Source of the DNA: Pezicula radicicola
Lineage: Eukaryota > Ascomycota > Leotiomycetes > Helotiales > Dermateaceae
Length of the DNA: 64,000 bases
NCBI GenBank assembly: GCA_003008705.1
Contig: PDUO01000042.1
Location: 2,057-66,056 of the forward strand
Direction: 5' to 3'
Shown here: positions 23,875 to 34,744 of the stretch, one piece after another
How positions within the stretch are numbered: position 1 is the stretch's first letter
Layout: each line of letters opens with the position of its first letter
Translations under genes and position numbers: made by a program
Notes under the pieces: generated by a model
The model's input: the letters and a program-made list of their open reading frames with translations, nothing else
Told to the model about the DNA's origin: nothing
The model's database searches: none

Positions 23875-25419
23875 CTACCCAGATAGTCCTCGAAATACCG
23901 ACAATAAATCTTGATTCCCATCTCTTCTATCCATGACCTCTCTTTCCTTGTCCAAAATCTCTACATGTAGCAGATATTCCTCCTTTGTCAAACACTTATT
24001 ATAAGACAAATCAACACAAGTACCCCTCAAAGCATCACGAACCTCATCCATCAAATCCCAAGGAAAAATCCAATCTCTCAATTGCTCCCTCGTACTAGGA
24101 CGACCAGACCAAACATCAGGCGTAAAAACAATCTCAATCTTCCTCAGCGCTGATTTCCGTGCTATGGAAAGTTTAGCAAACTTGAGTATCCAATCTTTTT
24201 GTTCGTGTCCGAAATCGGTCATTGATTCGCTGTGTTGATCCATGATTGTGAAATCCCAGATGAAGGTATGTAGTTTGGGGGCGAGGAGTGTTGAACTTGC
24301 TATCTCTGGGGTGAAATCGAATACCCAGCGTGATAGATTTAAAGTCTCGAGGTTTGGAAAGTCTAGGAAATTGATGGTCTTCATTTCTCTACCCAAAGCA
24401 CCGATTTCAATACTTTTTAAGGAGGTTCGATGATCGTGGAGAAGGGATTGGAAAAGACTGAGGTCCCAGTTAACGTGGTTTGAGTGAATTTTACCAAATC
24501 GGAAGTGCTCTAAGGCTTTTGGTAATTTGAGGAGGTTGTGTAGAGCTTCGGGAGCTTCTCCGAAATCAGTGATATCAAGTTTCGTGATGGTAGATGTATG
24601 TTCAAGTTCCTTGTTCTTAGAATTTAGCAAGTGGACTGTAGCACATAAATGGAAATACTTCGTCCAGTGACTAACCTTGGAATCGAGTCTCCAAATGACA
24701 CGATCTTCCCGTGCTGAGATACCATGGAGAGTCAAACTTTGCAATTGCATCATTTGAATGATATCGCAAACAGGAGCCAAATACAGATCCCACATCTCCC
24801 TACTGAACGTGAGATTTTTGATACGGGGCATATATCGAAGAAGTGCCCTTTTTAAAAACGGCCAAGTCGGTGGATGACAGTATCCACCATAGAAATTAAA
24901 CGACGTAACATTTGGAAGCCAGCTTAAAAGCTCTTCTCCAAGGATATAATTTTCCGATATGGGGTCTATAGAAAGGCTTGATATATGGAAGCTTACACTC
25001 TTGCACAAAGTACCAAGAGCTGGGTTCGCTTTTATCGTTCTGTGTAGACGTATCGCAGGTTTACAGGCAGGCACCAAACTGTGGGGGCATGAAAATTGGA
25101 TGTTCTTGAATAGTAGTGGTTGTGCAATGCGATGGAACGATTTGCAGACTGTTGAAAGTGCAAGGGCGCATGTATAGTATTCTGACCTCCAGGGATCACA
25201 TACGACCGCTATACTGAAAATGGCATTTAGGAGCTCATCCGGTAAGTTGGTGATGGGTGGTTTAGAGAGTAAAGAAGTATTTGACCTGTCAATGATAGTC
25301 TTCGGGGTTCGTTGTATATTTCGTACGAGAATCAGCTCTCCATCTTCGGAAGCACCAAGGTGTAGTTGTAATGTGGGTAGCCCTCTGTTCGAGCAAGTAT
25401 AACACCAACTGTACGCCAT
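23875..25419 (-). CDS. F-box protein with LRR-like C-terminal region
   Basis: An uninterrupted 514-aa frame with a genuine ATG. Residues about 55-105 carry an F-box (ITNLPDELLNAIFSIAV, then ALSTVCKSFHRIAQPLLFKNI), the Skp1-binding surface of SCF ubiquitin ligases. The rest has irregular Leu-rich segments (LQSLTLHGIS, ALEHFRFGKIH, NLETLNLSRW) typical of the substrate-binding region of fungal F-box proteins. The N-terminus has a CYTC pair followed by LPTLQLHLGASEDGELILVRN, a leader I do not recognise. The substrate is unknown; such families expand rapidly in filamentous fungi. Confidence 0.85.
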   Translation of the reverse strand: MAYSWCYTCSNRGLPTLQLHLGASEDGELILVRNIQRTPKTIIDRSNTSLLSKPPITNLPDELLNAIFSIAVVCDPWRSEYYTCALALSTVCKSFHRIAQPLLFKNIQFSCPHSLVPACKPAIRLHRTIKANPALGTLCKSVSFHISSLSIDPISENYILGEELLSWLPNVTSFNFYGGYCHPPTWPFLKRALLRYMPRIKNLTFSREMWDLYLAPVCDIIQMMQLQSLTLHGISAREDRVIWRLDSKVSHWTKYFHLCATVHLLNSKNKELEHTSTITKLDITDFGEAPEALHNLLKLPKALEHFRFGKIHSNHVNWDLSLFQSLLHDHRTSLKSIEIGALGREMKTINFLDFPNLETLNLSRWVFDFTPEIASSTLLAPKLHTFIWDFTIMDQHSESMTDFGHEQKDWILKFAKLSIARKSALRKIEIVFTPDVWSGRPSTREQLRDWIFPWDLMDEVRDALRGTCVDLSYNKCLTKEEYLLHVEILDKEREVMDRRDGNQDLLSVFRGLSG

Positions 25420-25815
25420 CTTTGACAGAGTATATCGGCGCGTCCGGGGATTTAGACGATGAGCTATTGAGTTGTTGTGACTTTACTCCGTACCCCGCTT
25501 CCGGGATGATTGTGCAGTAGTGTTATTAGAATATTGCTTAGTAATGGGATCTGCACTGTTACGAAGTAGAAAGACTTTGGTCTAACACAACTCACGGAAC
25601 TCAATACAACATTAATCGGCTACTCTATTTCTAACAGATTGAGATCCTGATAACTTATCAAATTCAACTGTGGAATATTTCATCGGCTTTTACACATCTA
25701 CATCTTACCATTCATCCTTAACTCCATATGTCTTTTCATCTCTTCTACATCTTTCCAATCAATGCTCATCAACAAGGTTGTTCAAGTCACTATTTACCAA
25801 CGTCAGTACTCTGCT
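25420..25815. other. Intergenic: F-box promoter and transporter 3' flank
   Basis: Both flanking genes read on the minus strand. No feature recognised. Confidence 0.45.
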
Positions 25816-27928
25816 TTATAAATCTAAATACGAACAATCGAAGAGAATGAATACGTACGGAAGCACTAAATCAGGAATAAACCAAGCGATAAGAAAAGCC
25901 GGGATCGAAGAAGCCAAAGCCGTGTATGTAAAATACCTATGATAGTAAGATTAGCCCGAAATTCTCCTTACTTAAATCTGATCAACAAACAAGCAAAGGA
26001 AAAAGACATACCTCATAACATTCGAATAAGCATAATTAATAGCAACCCGCTCCGCACTCCCCCAAACCGGCAAAACCCCCGTAATAGAATTATACAAACT
26101 ATCAATAACAGTCTGACTAGCACCACTCCCCAGCTGCGTAGCCAACTGTTCCTTAAAAGTATTCGTGTAAATACCTCCAGCAATACTAGCACCAATACTA
26201 CTACCCAAGAAAGAACAACAGATAACCAACGCAGTCATCTGAGCCATCTGAGAATGCGGAACCACAATCTGTGCAGATACCAAAACAGTAGTTTGAATAA
26301 TCCCACTTCCAATTCCTTGAATGCATTGAACGATGAATAATTCAGCTGTGGAATTATTGGCTCCTCTTAATCGTATCATTACTCCGTATCCGATTAATCG
26401 AATTACGCATGCGGCTACTATTAACCATTTGTAGCGTCGCGTTTTTAACATTATGAGTCCGGCTACCATGCCTGAGAAAGTTTGGGTTACTCCGTTTGTG
26501 TAGGTGTAGAAGGTTGCTATTCTGGTGGAGAAGTTATGCGTGATCGTTGCCCAAGCATAGATGTAAGTATGCGAACATGAGAAACCTAGGGAATCAGTTG
26601 CTATGAGCAGGATAGAGCAGACAATTGAAGCGTTCTTAAAATAGTGAACTGGAACGACGGGGAATTTGGCGACGTATTTTTCGTAGAAGGGAAGACCAAT
26701 GAGGAATAGTCCTCCTAGCGCCATTAATACGTCTAAATAGGGGGTTCGCCAGCGAGAGGTTGTGGTTGAGGCGAGGGTTAAGGGTAGGAGAAGCATGGCG
26801 AAGCCGCAGGAAAAGAGGATTGATCCGCCGAGATCGATTTGTGAACAGAAATCGTAGACTGTCATTTTTTGTTTGATTATTAGACCTGCTTTTTTGGCTT
26901 TTCGTTGGTAGTGGAGGAGTGTGATAATTATGAAACTTGAGGCGAAGGGCATGAGGATAGCGAACATGCCGATTCCCCATCTCCTGATTTTTGGTCGGTG
27001 GTTAGCATACTATTGACACCTTGTGGGTTGAATAGAAGTGGTGATAGGTGAAATGTACATACCATCCAATGCCGCCAACTACGCTACTAGCAATATAAGC
27101 AGCAACCCACGGGGTAATCAAAAAAGGGAAAAAGCTGATCCCCAAAGCAAAGCCTCTCCATCTTGCGGTACTAATATCGGAAATGATAATATCGTTCATG
27201 ATATTCGTACCAGACTGCCCGACAGCATAGAACATGTAGCCAGCAGCATACTGATTGACTCCTTTTGCTGAAGAGCAAAGGATGTAAGAGAGGATATAGC
27301 AGGATATTGTGAGGATATAGGTTTCTCCTCTGCCGATGATGTTTGAGAGTTTGGCAATCGGTGGCTTGATTACTGCGAAGACTATAGTTCCTGCAGTGCC
27401 AAGGGAGGCAATCAATGAGAGGGCATCGAACGATGAGTAGCTGTATTGTTGGTAGACATAGACTGTTGAGTTGTCCAGTTCACTCGAGGGTCTGTTAGAG
27501 TAGGTTCTAAATCTGAAAGTGTTTTCGACTTACTACATAATCATCATCATTGCCAATCTACAAGACCGAATTTCATTAGCGTATGCATTCCAATGGACCG
27601 AAGAGAGTAAATGGAACTTCACTGACCCAGCAATAAGAATCTTCTTTCCGTATTTTCCCCAAACCGCCTGAACTGCTTCAACTCTTGCAACACCACTCTC
27701 CACCGGCTGTGCATGGTAACCTGATTTCTGGGTCTCAACATCTACATCGTGCTGAATAACACTCTTCTCTCCAACGTCCTTCCCCTCATTTTGAATATCA
27801 GTAGTGCCTGTATTTGGTGCGATTGATTCACCAGTAGTAGCAGCAGGAGTAGACGCCATTACAATTTCTTCCTCGATGTATTCAGGCGTAGGCCTAAACT
27901 GGGCCTTGACAGAGTCGAAGAATCCCAT
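25816..27928 (-). CDS. Siderophore-iron type MFS transporter (SIT/Mir-like)
   Basis: Five exons, 27928..27627, 27557..27537, 27491..27063, 26983..26012 and 25936..25816, give 614 aa with every phase closing; exon 2 is only 21 nt. Diagnostic family strings are SELDNSTVYVYQQY, SLGTAGTIVFAVIKPPIAKLS, IGRGETY and GIGWRWGIGMFAI, followed by the cytoplasmic loop after IITLLHYQRKAKK and six further membrane segments. The family (Sit1, MirB, Arn) imports Fe-siderophore chelates by proton symport at the plasma membrane. The donor after exon 2 (GTAGTA) is weak and alternative acceptors upstream keep frame, so the residues just before SELDNS are uncertain. The 3' end could also contain one more intron at a GTACGT at about 25847. 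The substrate cannot be told. Confidence 0.88.
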
Positions 27929-28842
27929 CTTGACTTGACCTTTGGGGTGAAGTTCCAAGTGGAAACAAAACAATGAAGAGAAATGAAGTTATTTTAAAGT
28001 TCCTGTGCGTTTCATCGAGCGAAAGTTAACCGTATATAAACTTCAGTTTCTGGTAACTTTCGTATGCATGTGTAGCATGCTACCTGCCTGTCTGCAGTAG
28101 TCTATCGCAAGTAGCCGGCGGTACAAGCACCGAAAGACCGTGCCATACTGTTGGATTCTCAGTATAGCCCAATAGTTTTCGTTCTTGGTAACCGCTATCA
28201 GCTCCGGTGTTTAGCGTGGTAAGGATACAGATAGCTTCCATGCATAGCAATACGAGTAAAGCAGGAACGCGCTTCTACTCAACTTCACAGTCCTCTCCAC
28301 GAATGGTCATTTACCAATATGAAAAAGATAGATGTTGGATGGAAGAGGGATGGAAGGTGGAGACGAAGATACAGGATGGGGGATGAGCGGGGTTGGGAGG
28401 GCGAGACGCAGTAGAGATAAGGTTCTGTGGCACAGCTCGGTTGTTGAATCCGAATTTGGTAACCGTAAACCCCCCTTTTGCTTCTTTACATGGACAAGCG
28501 AGCATTGAGGATGGGGGTATGGGGGTATGGGGTTTGAGGCTGCGAGAGGCACGACTTATTGATTTTGTGAGCTAGAACGAATGAGAAGCCTCTTGCTTAT
28601 CGAATTATAGAACTGTTATTACCTCACGCTTTGTGGTTGAGATACAAGGAAGAGGCACCACGACTTCGAAGCATACAGGAAATCTCATTCTCTGTACCTC
28701 TATGTGAAATTAACATGCAAATCAGCATGCTATGCTACTGTCTCCGTCTATCATGCCAACATCCTGTTACCCATGCTCCTAATATCCGGGTATCGAAATA
28801 TCTTATCTTCAAACTGTCCAGTTCTGTCTCATCTATTCCGTA
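27929..28842. other. Intergenic spacer
   Basis: Promoter of the siderophore-type transporter at its left, 3' flank of the S33 hydrolase at its right. Small open frames around 28307-28575 overlap on both strands and lack any recognisable domain. No gene called. Confidence 0.45.
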
Positions 28843-30919
28843 TCAAACTCTCGGAATGAACGACTTCCATTCGGCGAGACTCATCAAAGCATCATTCAAC
28901 TCACCATCGTCGTGACGGCCAACTGCACTTGCAGCTGAGATCGATTGAAATGGCTGAATGTCAGCTGGACATTCTGTGTCTGGCTTCGGAAGAATGCCTT
29001 CTTGAAAGTAGGCTCGGATATGGGTTGCAGTGCACGATGATGGTGCTGTTAAAGATGTATGCTATGTATAATTTAGTATGAATGAATTTGGATAGATTGA
29101 AGTATTTGACTTACACCATACGAGTCTTGTGTCAATACCATGGAACCATTGAATCCACGAGCATTCATCATAGCACTTCGCTTCGGTGTGACGTTGTCGG
29201 CTGTGTTTGCAATGAAGAGTATCGGAGTGCTAGTGTTTCCTTGGAAGGGACCTAGTGGTGCCGTTGGTAAGCTGGTCTATAACACATCAAGTGACATTTA
29301 CATACCAGTGTATCTCCATTTGGGTCTAGTATGCCATCCAGCGCAGCTCATTCTGAACAGCAAATTTACGGCACCAGCTGCCTTACTCTGTTCCATGATA
29401 TCAGTTGCATAATTTTCAAAGTCTTCGACATCGCCAGTCATTTCCTCTCCATCCGAACACATAATTCCTGGGAAAGCATCATCTGTGCCTTCTGGCTCAA
29501 TAGGTTTGCCGCCTGGCATTCCAGCTGCCTCGCACTCACACGAAAATTGTTTTCGTCCTTGCTTTTGAACGAAGTTCAAGAATGGCTCTCCGTTGCCAGT
29601 CTCGAGAGAAGCGACAACTTCAGCTAGCGAGGGGAACATGAAGACTGGACGGTACAGCGCTGCTGAGACGAGGCGTTTCAATGAGGAGTAAGTGATTAGC
29701 TCTGGGACATTCATGCTATTTGCAGGAGCTGGGATTATGACTGGGTGCTTCTTCAAGTTTGCTAGTACATCCTGGAACCGCTTCTCGATGGCAGCTGGTG
29801 TCTCGGAATATAGTGCGCAGTCAGCAGGACCAGCAAGATGGCAGAAGTGATAGAAAGCAGCCATGACTTTATCTGTGTCGGCCATGAAATGAACATGACC
29901 ACCAGAAGTCCATTCGATTAGGTCGACATTACCTATAGTGACAAGCAGTCTTGATTAGCTTCTCAATTTTCATCACTGAAGAACCATAGCGACTTACCAT
30001 CATTTACCATGCGTTCAACCTTTTCAGGATACATCGAAGCAAATGTAACTCCTAGCACAGTCCCGTATGAGAAGCCCCAGTACTTAAGCTTGGGCCAACC
30101 AGTCTTGTCGAGAATCTCCAGCATATCTCTTGCAGTTGAGGCTGTACTAGAAAACTTTAATGGACTGTGTGGACCCGACATAGCAGAAGCACAAGTCTGC
30201 GACGTAGCAACAGAGCGAGCATAGGCATCGTATAGGACTCCAGGATGTGAATCGGCTAGTCCGGCATCTTGCAAGGACCAGATGTTTCCACGTTGCTTAG
30301 AAACCCAGCAGTCTATTTGAGGAATAGTAGTTCCAACACCTCTTGGATCCCAGCTGATAACATCATGGTTTCTGCCGATGATGGTCTGAAGTGCTTTCCC
30401 GTGGTCTTTTAGTGAGAAAATTCCAGAGCCTCCTGGGCCACCTGGGTTCATGAAGACTGGACCTCTGTAGTCTGTCTTGTTGGATGCTGGCAAGCGAATT
30501 ACTGCTAACACAGCTCTGGCATCGTCAGACGGATCAAGCCAATCAAGAGGTACCTAATGTCATCTTAGTAAAAGAGTCTCATCGTGTAGGCATTCGTCAT
30601 TGTCGCTTACTTCCAGTCTTGTACACTCAAACTCATCGTAGCATGGTTGCCATTCTAGACCTTTTGTAGGTTTGATATCGGTCCAGCTCCATTCTTTGAT
30701 CTTTGAATTAATACATCCTTTTTCAACATTGGATTGGGTGGATAGCGAAGCGAGCGGGAATAGAGAAGGCAGAGCCTTCCATGTAACTATTCCGAGACAC
30801 AAAAGAAAAACGCAGAAAAACCGTCTCCACACCGCTCTCTGATATTTCCGGTCTTGTTTCCATAAGGGCGACTGGTCCGGATTCACAACTGGTATCGCTG
30901 TTGGTTTGCAGTTAGACAT
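28843..30919 (-). CDS. Membrane-anchored S33 tripeptidyl-peptidase-like hydrolase (TAP family)
   Basis: Five exons, 30919..30611, 30553..29998, 29932..29306, 29251..29115 and 29061..28843, give 615 aa. A single hydrophobic segment at about residues 35-57 (FFCVFLLCLGIVTWKALP) after a basic stretch suggests a type II anchor. The alpha/beta-hydrolase fold shows the oxyanion region FMNPGGPGGSG, DVISWDPRGVG, the nucleophile elbow GFSYGT (Ser about 265), the acid in FIANTADNVTPKRSA, and the His in DSYGHTS at the exon 4/5 junction. The C-terminus matches the TAP-like C-terminal domain (C-T-x-x-I-R-x-Y-F). Family members remove N-terminal tripeptides from Pro-rich peptides. The next gene upstream, a C6 regulator, is transcribed divergently, so co-regulation is possible. 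Confidence 0.88.
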
Positions 30920-31482
30920 GGTGGTTGCATTTGTTCGGTGAGATGAACATGAAAGGAAGTTCAGGTGCCCTTATCTTTGGCCTCGAGACTGCGCCGTGGT
31001 CGCTAAACCTCGGATCGTGTCCACCTGCCAGTCCTCTTGAAGCGCGACAACCGAGAACACATGCCCAGTCTCTTTGTCAACCAACCAGCCACCACCCCAC
31101 TTACGAAAAGGATGCCAACGTGACTTTCCTGTCGAGGAAGTCAAATATGATACATCACCTACCATTGGTTGGTTGAGTGAGTCTTGTGTCTCGTATCTTC
31201 CCCTATCTTATGCTTCTTATCTCGTGGTCTATCTATTTTGTTCTTTAGCTATCTGGTGTATGATACCTGATCAGCTCACGAGTCGCACCTCGACACCTAC
31301 AGTACAGTACGCCAATACCGGGAAAGACGAGCCGACGTGTCGACCTACCTAGCCCACGACTCATATATATCCTCATTTCCCAGTCACTGAGTCGCTACCG
31401 GTACACGTACACACGAAGCCCTTTCAGATGTCACCTCGACCCGACACGCCGTGGCCTGACAATCAAGGCCCGACTAGTGTTT
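30920..31482. promoter_or_regulatory. Divergent intergenic region, S33 hydrolase / C6 regulator
   Basis: 563 bp between divergent starts. It holds several CGG/CCG half-sites of the type bound by Zn2Cys6 proteins, but no convincing paired site could be defined. An upstream ATG at 31428 opens a different frame that ends after 47 codons; it could be a uORF. Confidence 0.4.
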
Positions 31483-33308
31483 ATGGAGGAACCCGTACGG
31501 ACTATCCCAGCAGTCCGAAGCACCCAAGGCTGCTGGACTTGCCGCCTCCGAAGGAAGAAGTGCGATGAAGTACGGCCCGAGTGCAACCGTTGTGTTTCAG
31601 TGAATGTGACTTGTTGTTATGGCCCGAAGCCGAGGTGGATGGAGAATGATGTTCGTGCCAAGGCTGAGCTAGAGAAAATAAAGAGAATAGTGGGAGCATC
31701 AGCGAGTCGCAAAAGGGCGGCTTTTCGTGAAAAGACTCGTGCTACCATTAATTCTACTGAGTCGCTATCACCACAGTCCCCACAAACACCAGAGAATGAA
31801 TTTCGAAATGGGTCACATGACCTTCCCTCCCTTCCTGCCATCAGCAGCCTCCTCTCCTATCACCCAAGAGACTCCCAATCACCAGGAGAAATATCTGAGA
31901 CGAAAGCTTTCCCTTACCCAAAATGGGCTGAAGACCATGAAGCAAGTCTCATGATGCATTACCTCGACAACGTCTTCTTCATCCAGTTCCGTTTCCATAC
32001 CCCATCCATCTCAACCGGTGGGCGTGGATGGCTTCTATCACTCTTGACCCGAACGAAACCACTATACCACGCTGCGTTGAGTCTCAGTGCTTTCCATCAA
32101 CAGTCTGTCCTATCTATTGGCCAGGAAGGGTCCCAAACACAAACCAATACCTTGCAAGAACTGGAACGACACCATAATCTCACACTCCAAGAATTACAAG
32201 TCTTTATTCATGCTCACAGCTCGAATGGGAATGCTCTTGGAATATTTGGCGGGAACATTCAGATTCTGGCTTGTATGGTGCAGCTCATCTCGTTTGAAGT
32301 ATGTTCTCCTGGTAATCTTCTAGGCGATACTAATTCAAGAACCAGCTCTTCAACGGCGGTACTAGCAATTGGCAAGTTCATTTAAAAGCTGCTTCTACGC
32401 TAGTACTTACGCTACATGGAATCCCCGAAGTCAACAAGCGCGACCATCCTGCTTTCCAACGGGAACCACGGTCATCACACCACTTTCACTTCCCTGAGCG
32501 TCCCTCACCACATGGCCCGTTATCCTCTGAGCATGCTGCTCTGAACTTCTTAACAGGAGCCATTATATGGTTTGACATTTTAGCATGCGTCTCTTTAGAC
32601 TCTAAGCCGCATTTATCAGAGCATCAATCGGAACTACTTTCCATAACAGCGGGCTTACCATACCAGGAACACCCAACTGACATCAAAATCGAACTAGATA
32701 CTATCATGGGTTGCCAGAATTGGTGTATGATAATAATAAGTGAAATAGCGCAACTGGGTAAGGAGAAAGACAATACAAATGTTCAAAGCGAGCAACTCAT
32801 CACTCGCGAACATGACATTCGACACAGACTCGAGCTCAACACTTCTCAAGTACGCAAACAGCTCGATGAAATACGAGTCCATTACAACGGCCCCCCACCT
32901 TCTTCATCGCCCGAAATGTACAACAAGCATACGATTTATGTTGTAACACATATCTTCGCCTGTGCCGCCATCATCTATCTCCAGAATATCATATCATCAT
33001 TTTGTCACCCGTCACTGCTCCAACAAACCATATCAGCACTAAAACTAATACCCGATCCAAGAATGATACGAGGATTAGTCTGGCCTCTATGTATCGCAGG
33101 ATGTATGGCGCAAACAGAACCAGATCGAGCTTTCTGTAAAGACCTAGCGACTACGGCAATTAGCGACTCAAGGACTTTTGGGAATTCAGGGAAGGCGCTG
33201 GAGATCTTGGAGATGGCTTGGGAGTTGCAGGATCAGAGTGGGGGGAAAGAACCTGTTGATTGCAGGGTTGCTATTAGGAGGATGGGGAGTTGTGTTTTGT
33301 TGGTTTAG
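31483..33308 (+). CDS. Zn2Cys6 transcription factor with Fungal_trans_2-like domain
   Basis: Two exons, 31483..32298 and 32346..33308, give 592 aa; the 47-nt intron splits the family-typical FELFNGGTSNWQVHLKAA string exactly in phase 0. The zinc cluster CWTCRLRRKKC-x6-CNRC-x6-C sits at residues 17-45, followed by KPRWMENDVRAKAELEKIK, a pattern typical of this subfamily. The C-terminal two thirds are helical and match the broad fungal-specific TF domain. It is transcribed away from the S33 peptidase gene, so that gene is a candidate target (inference from position only). Confidence 0.88.
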
Positions 33309-33423
33309 GATAGTGATGTATGAGATTTGTAGAGGTTATTAATTGGAAATCACGCATTGTTCTTGAAATATTTTGTCGCTTTTGAATGGAAGAGGAAAGT
33401 ATTCGTCTGTTGTAAAACAGGTT

Positions 33424-33496
33424 AAATACGCGTATAAAGGCAAACTTGAATAACAGTACAGCACTGTAATTCAAGTTTGCCTTTATACGCGTATTT
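33424..33496. repeat. Long hairpin A
   Basis: Arms 33424-33451 and 33469-33496 are perfect 28-bp complements (left arm begins aaatacgcgtataaaggc); after one A-A mismatch five more pairs follow, leaving a 5-nt loop. It lies between two convergent genes. Confidence 0.95.
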
Positions 33497-33729
33497 ATCT
33501 ACTCCCCCGCCATCTTACTCCATACAAAAGGATACAAAATGCAAATAAAATTCTCCTCCCCATCTCCAAGTATCCTCTCATCAAACCAACCCCCTCCCGA
33601 ATCAAATCAAATTTATATATATAAAAACTCCCCCAAAAAGTGTACGGGGTCCAAAACACAAAAAGGGCGATAAAATAAAAACACAATCAAAATAAAAGAA
33701 CAAAAGCAAAACAAAGAACTACAATAGTT

Positions 33730-34744
33730 TTAAATGGGAGTTGGAACCGCCCTCTCACTGACAGTTTTCGTCGAACTAGTAGACTTCTTTGTAGAAGCAG
33801 CAGCACCTTGCTTTTTCGTTTTCGTAGAGGATACACCAGCACCAACACAAGCATCTGCACCTGCACCTGCAGCCTTTTTAGGAGAACCCGTACTAGCAGC
33901 TCCAGCAACTCCAGCAGTACCAGCTTGTTTTTTCGTAGATGAGGTACCAGTACCAGCAGCCTTTTTAGATGAAGAAATACCCGTACCGGCCGCTTTTTTA
34001 GGTGTCCCAGCACCGGTAGCAGCAGCAGCAGCACAGGCTTGTTTTTTCGTAGACGAGGTACCAGTACCTGCAGCCTTTTTAGATGAAGATATACCCGTAC
34101 CAGCCGCTTTTTTTGGTGACCCAGCACCGGTAGCAGCAGCAGCAGCACAGGCTTGTTTTTTCGTAGACGAGGTACCAGTACCTGCAGCTTTTTTAGATGT
34201 CCCAGCACCGGTTGCAGCAGCAGCACCAGCTTGCTTTTTTGTAGACGAAGCTCCTCCAGTACCTGTCTTCTTATTCGCTCCTGTGGGGGTAGATTTAGAA
34301 GCACCAGCTTTTACAGTATTCGTTCCGGATAAGGATTTCGGGGTTGATTCTCTACGTTCCTACTTAAAAATGTGCTTAGTTAAGTCACTTCCTTTAGACT
34401 CTGTAGCTTTGAAGGGGAATCTTACGAGTTCAACCATTTCATGGATTTTAAGACCACGGTTTTTAATTGTTGCGGCTTTGGAAGCTTTTGGAACTACTGA
34501 TATTGATCTTGTTTGAGTGACAACAAGAGTTGATTGTGCTTGTACGGGTGATGTGGATTCATAAGGGATGAGGCTTGTGGATTTGGAGGCGCGTGGGAGC
34601 TGGATGAATGGTTTTGTTTAATGAGGTATAATTTGGTGGTGATAGGCGGTGTTGTTTATAGTGGGGGACTGGACTTACGAGGGCGCCTGCGTTGACGATG
34701 GAGATACTGAAGAAGAGGGTGGTTAGGAATATTGAGGTATGCAT
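33730..34744 (-). CDS. Secreted protein with Lys-Lys-delimited tandem repeats
   Basis: Three exons, 34744..34679, 34599..34426 and 34359..33730, give 289 aa; donors are GTAAGT and GTAAGA, and all phases are 0. Skipping the second intron would hit a stop just before exon 3. Residues 1-20 are a signal peptide (IFLTTLFFSISIVNAGA). A polar stretch with ELERRES follows. Then about 170 residues are cut by KK pairs into short Ala/Gly/Ser/Thr-rich segments: AAGTGTSST, QACAAAAATGAGSP, AAGTGISSS, repeated. The repeats resemble the layout of Kex2-processed repeat proteins, though KK is a poorer Kex2 site than KR. Alternatives are a Lys-rich cell-wall or effector-like protein, or a histone-H1-like low-complexity protein. 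The tail is SERAVPTPI. No homologue recognised. Confidence 0.7.
33967..34194 (-). repeat. Two exact-length 114-bp coding tandem repeats
   Basis: Units 34194-34081 and 34080-33967 each encode 38 residues (KK-AAGTGTSST-KK-QACAAAAATGAG-(S/T)P-KK-AAGTGISSS). A third, diverging unit begins at 33966. Low divergence between the units points to recent duplication. Confidence 0.9.

Noticed and set aside
28307..28575. Overlapping 60-80 codon frames on both strands
   Set aside because: No domain, no splice partners, and they overlap each other; likely chance frames.
29252..29305. 29-nt intron ending at TATAG in the S33 hydrolase
   Set aside because: Too short and out of frame; the next acceptor gives a 54-nt intron and restores the family string GPFQGNTS.
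33734..34516. 260-codon plus-strand frame rich in VPAAF and PAPVAAAA
   Set aside because: It is antisense to the spliced secreted KK-repeat gene, whose signal peptide, introns and stop form a coherent model.
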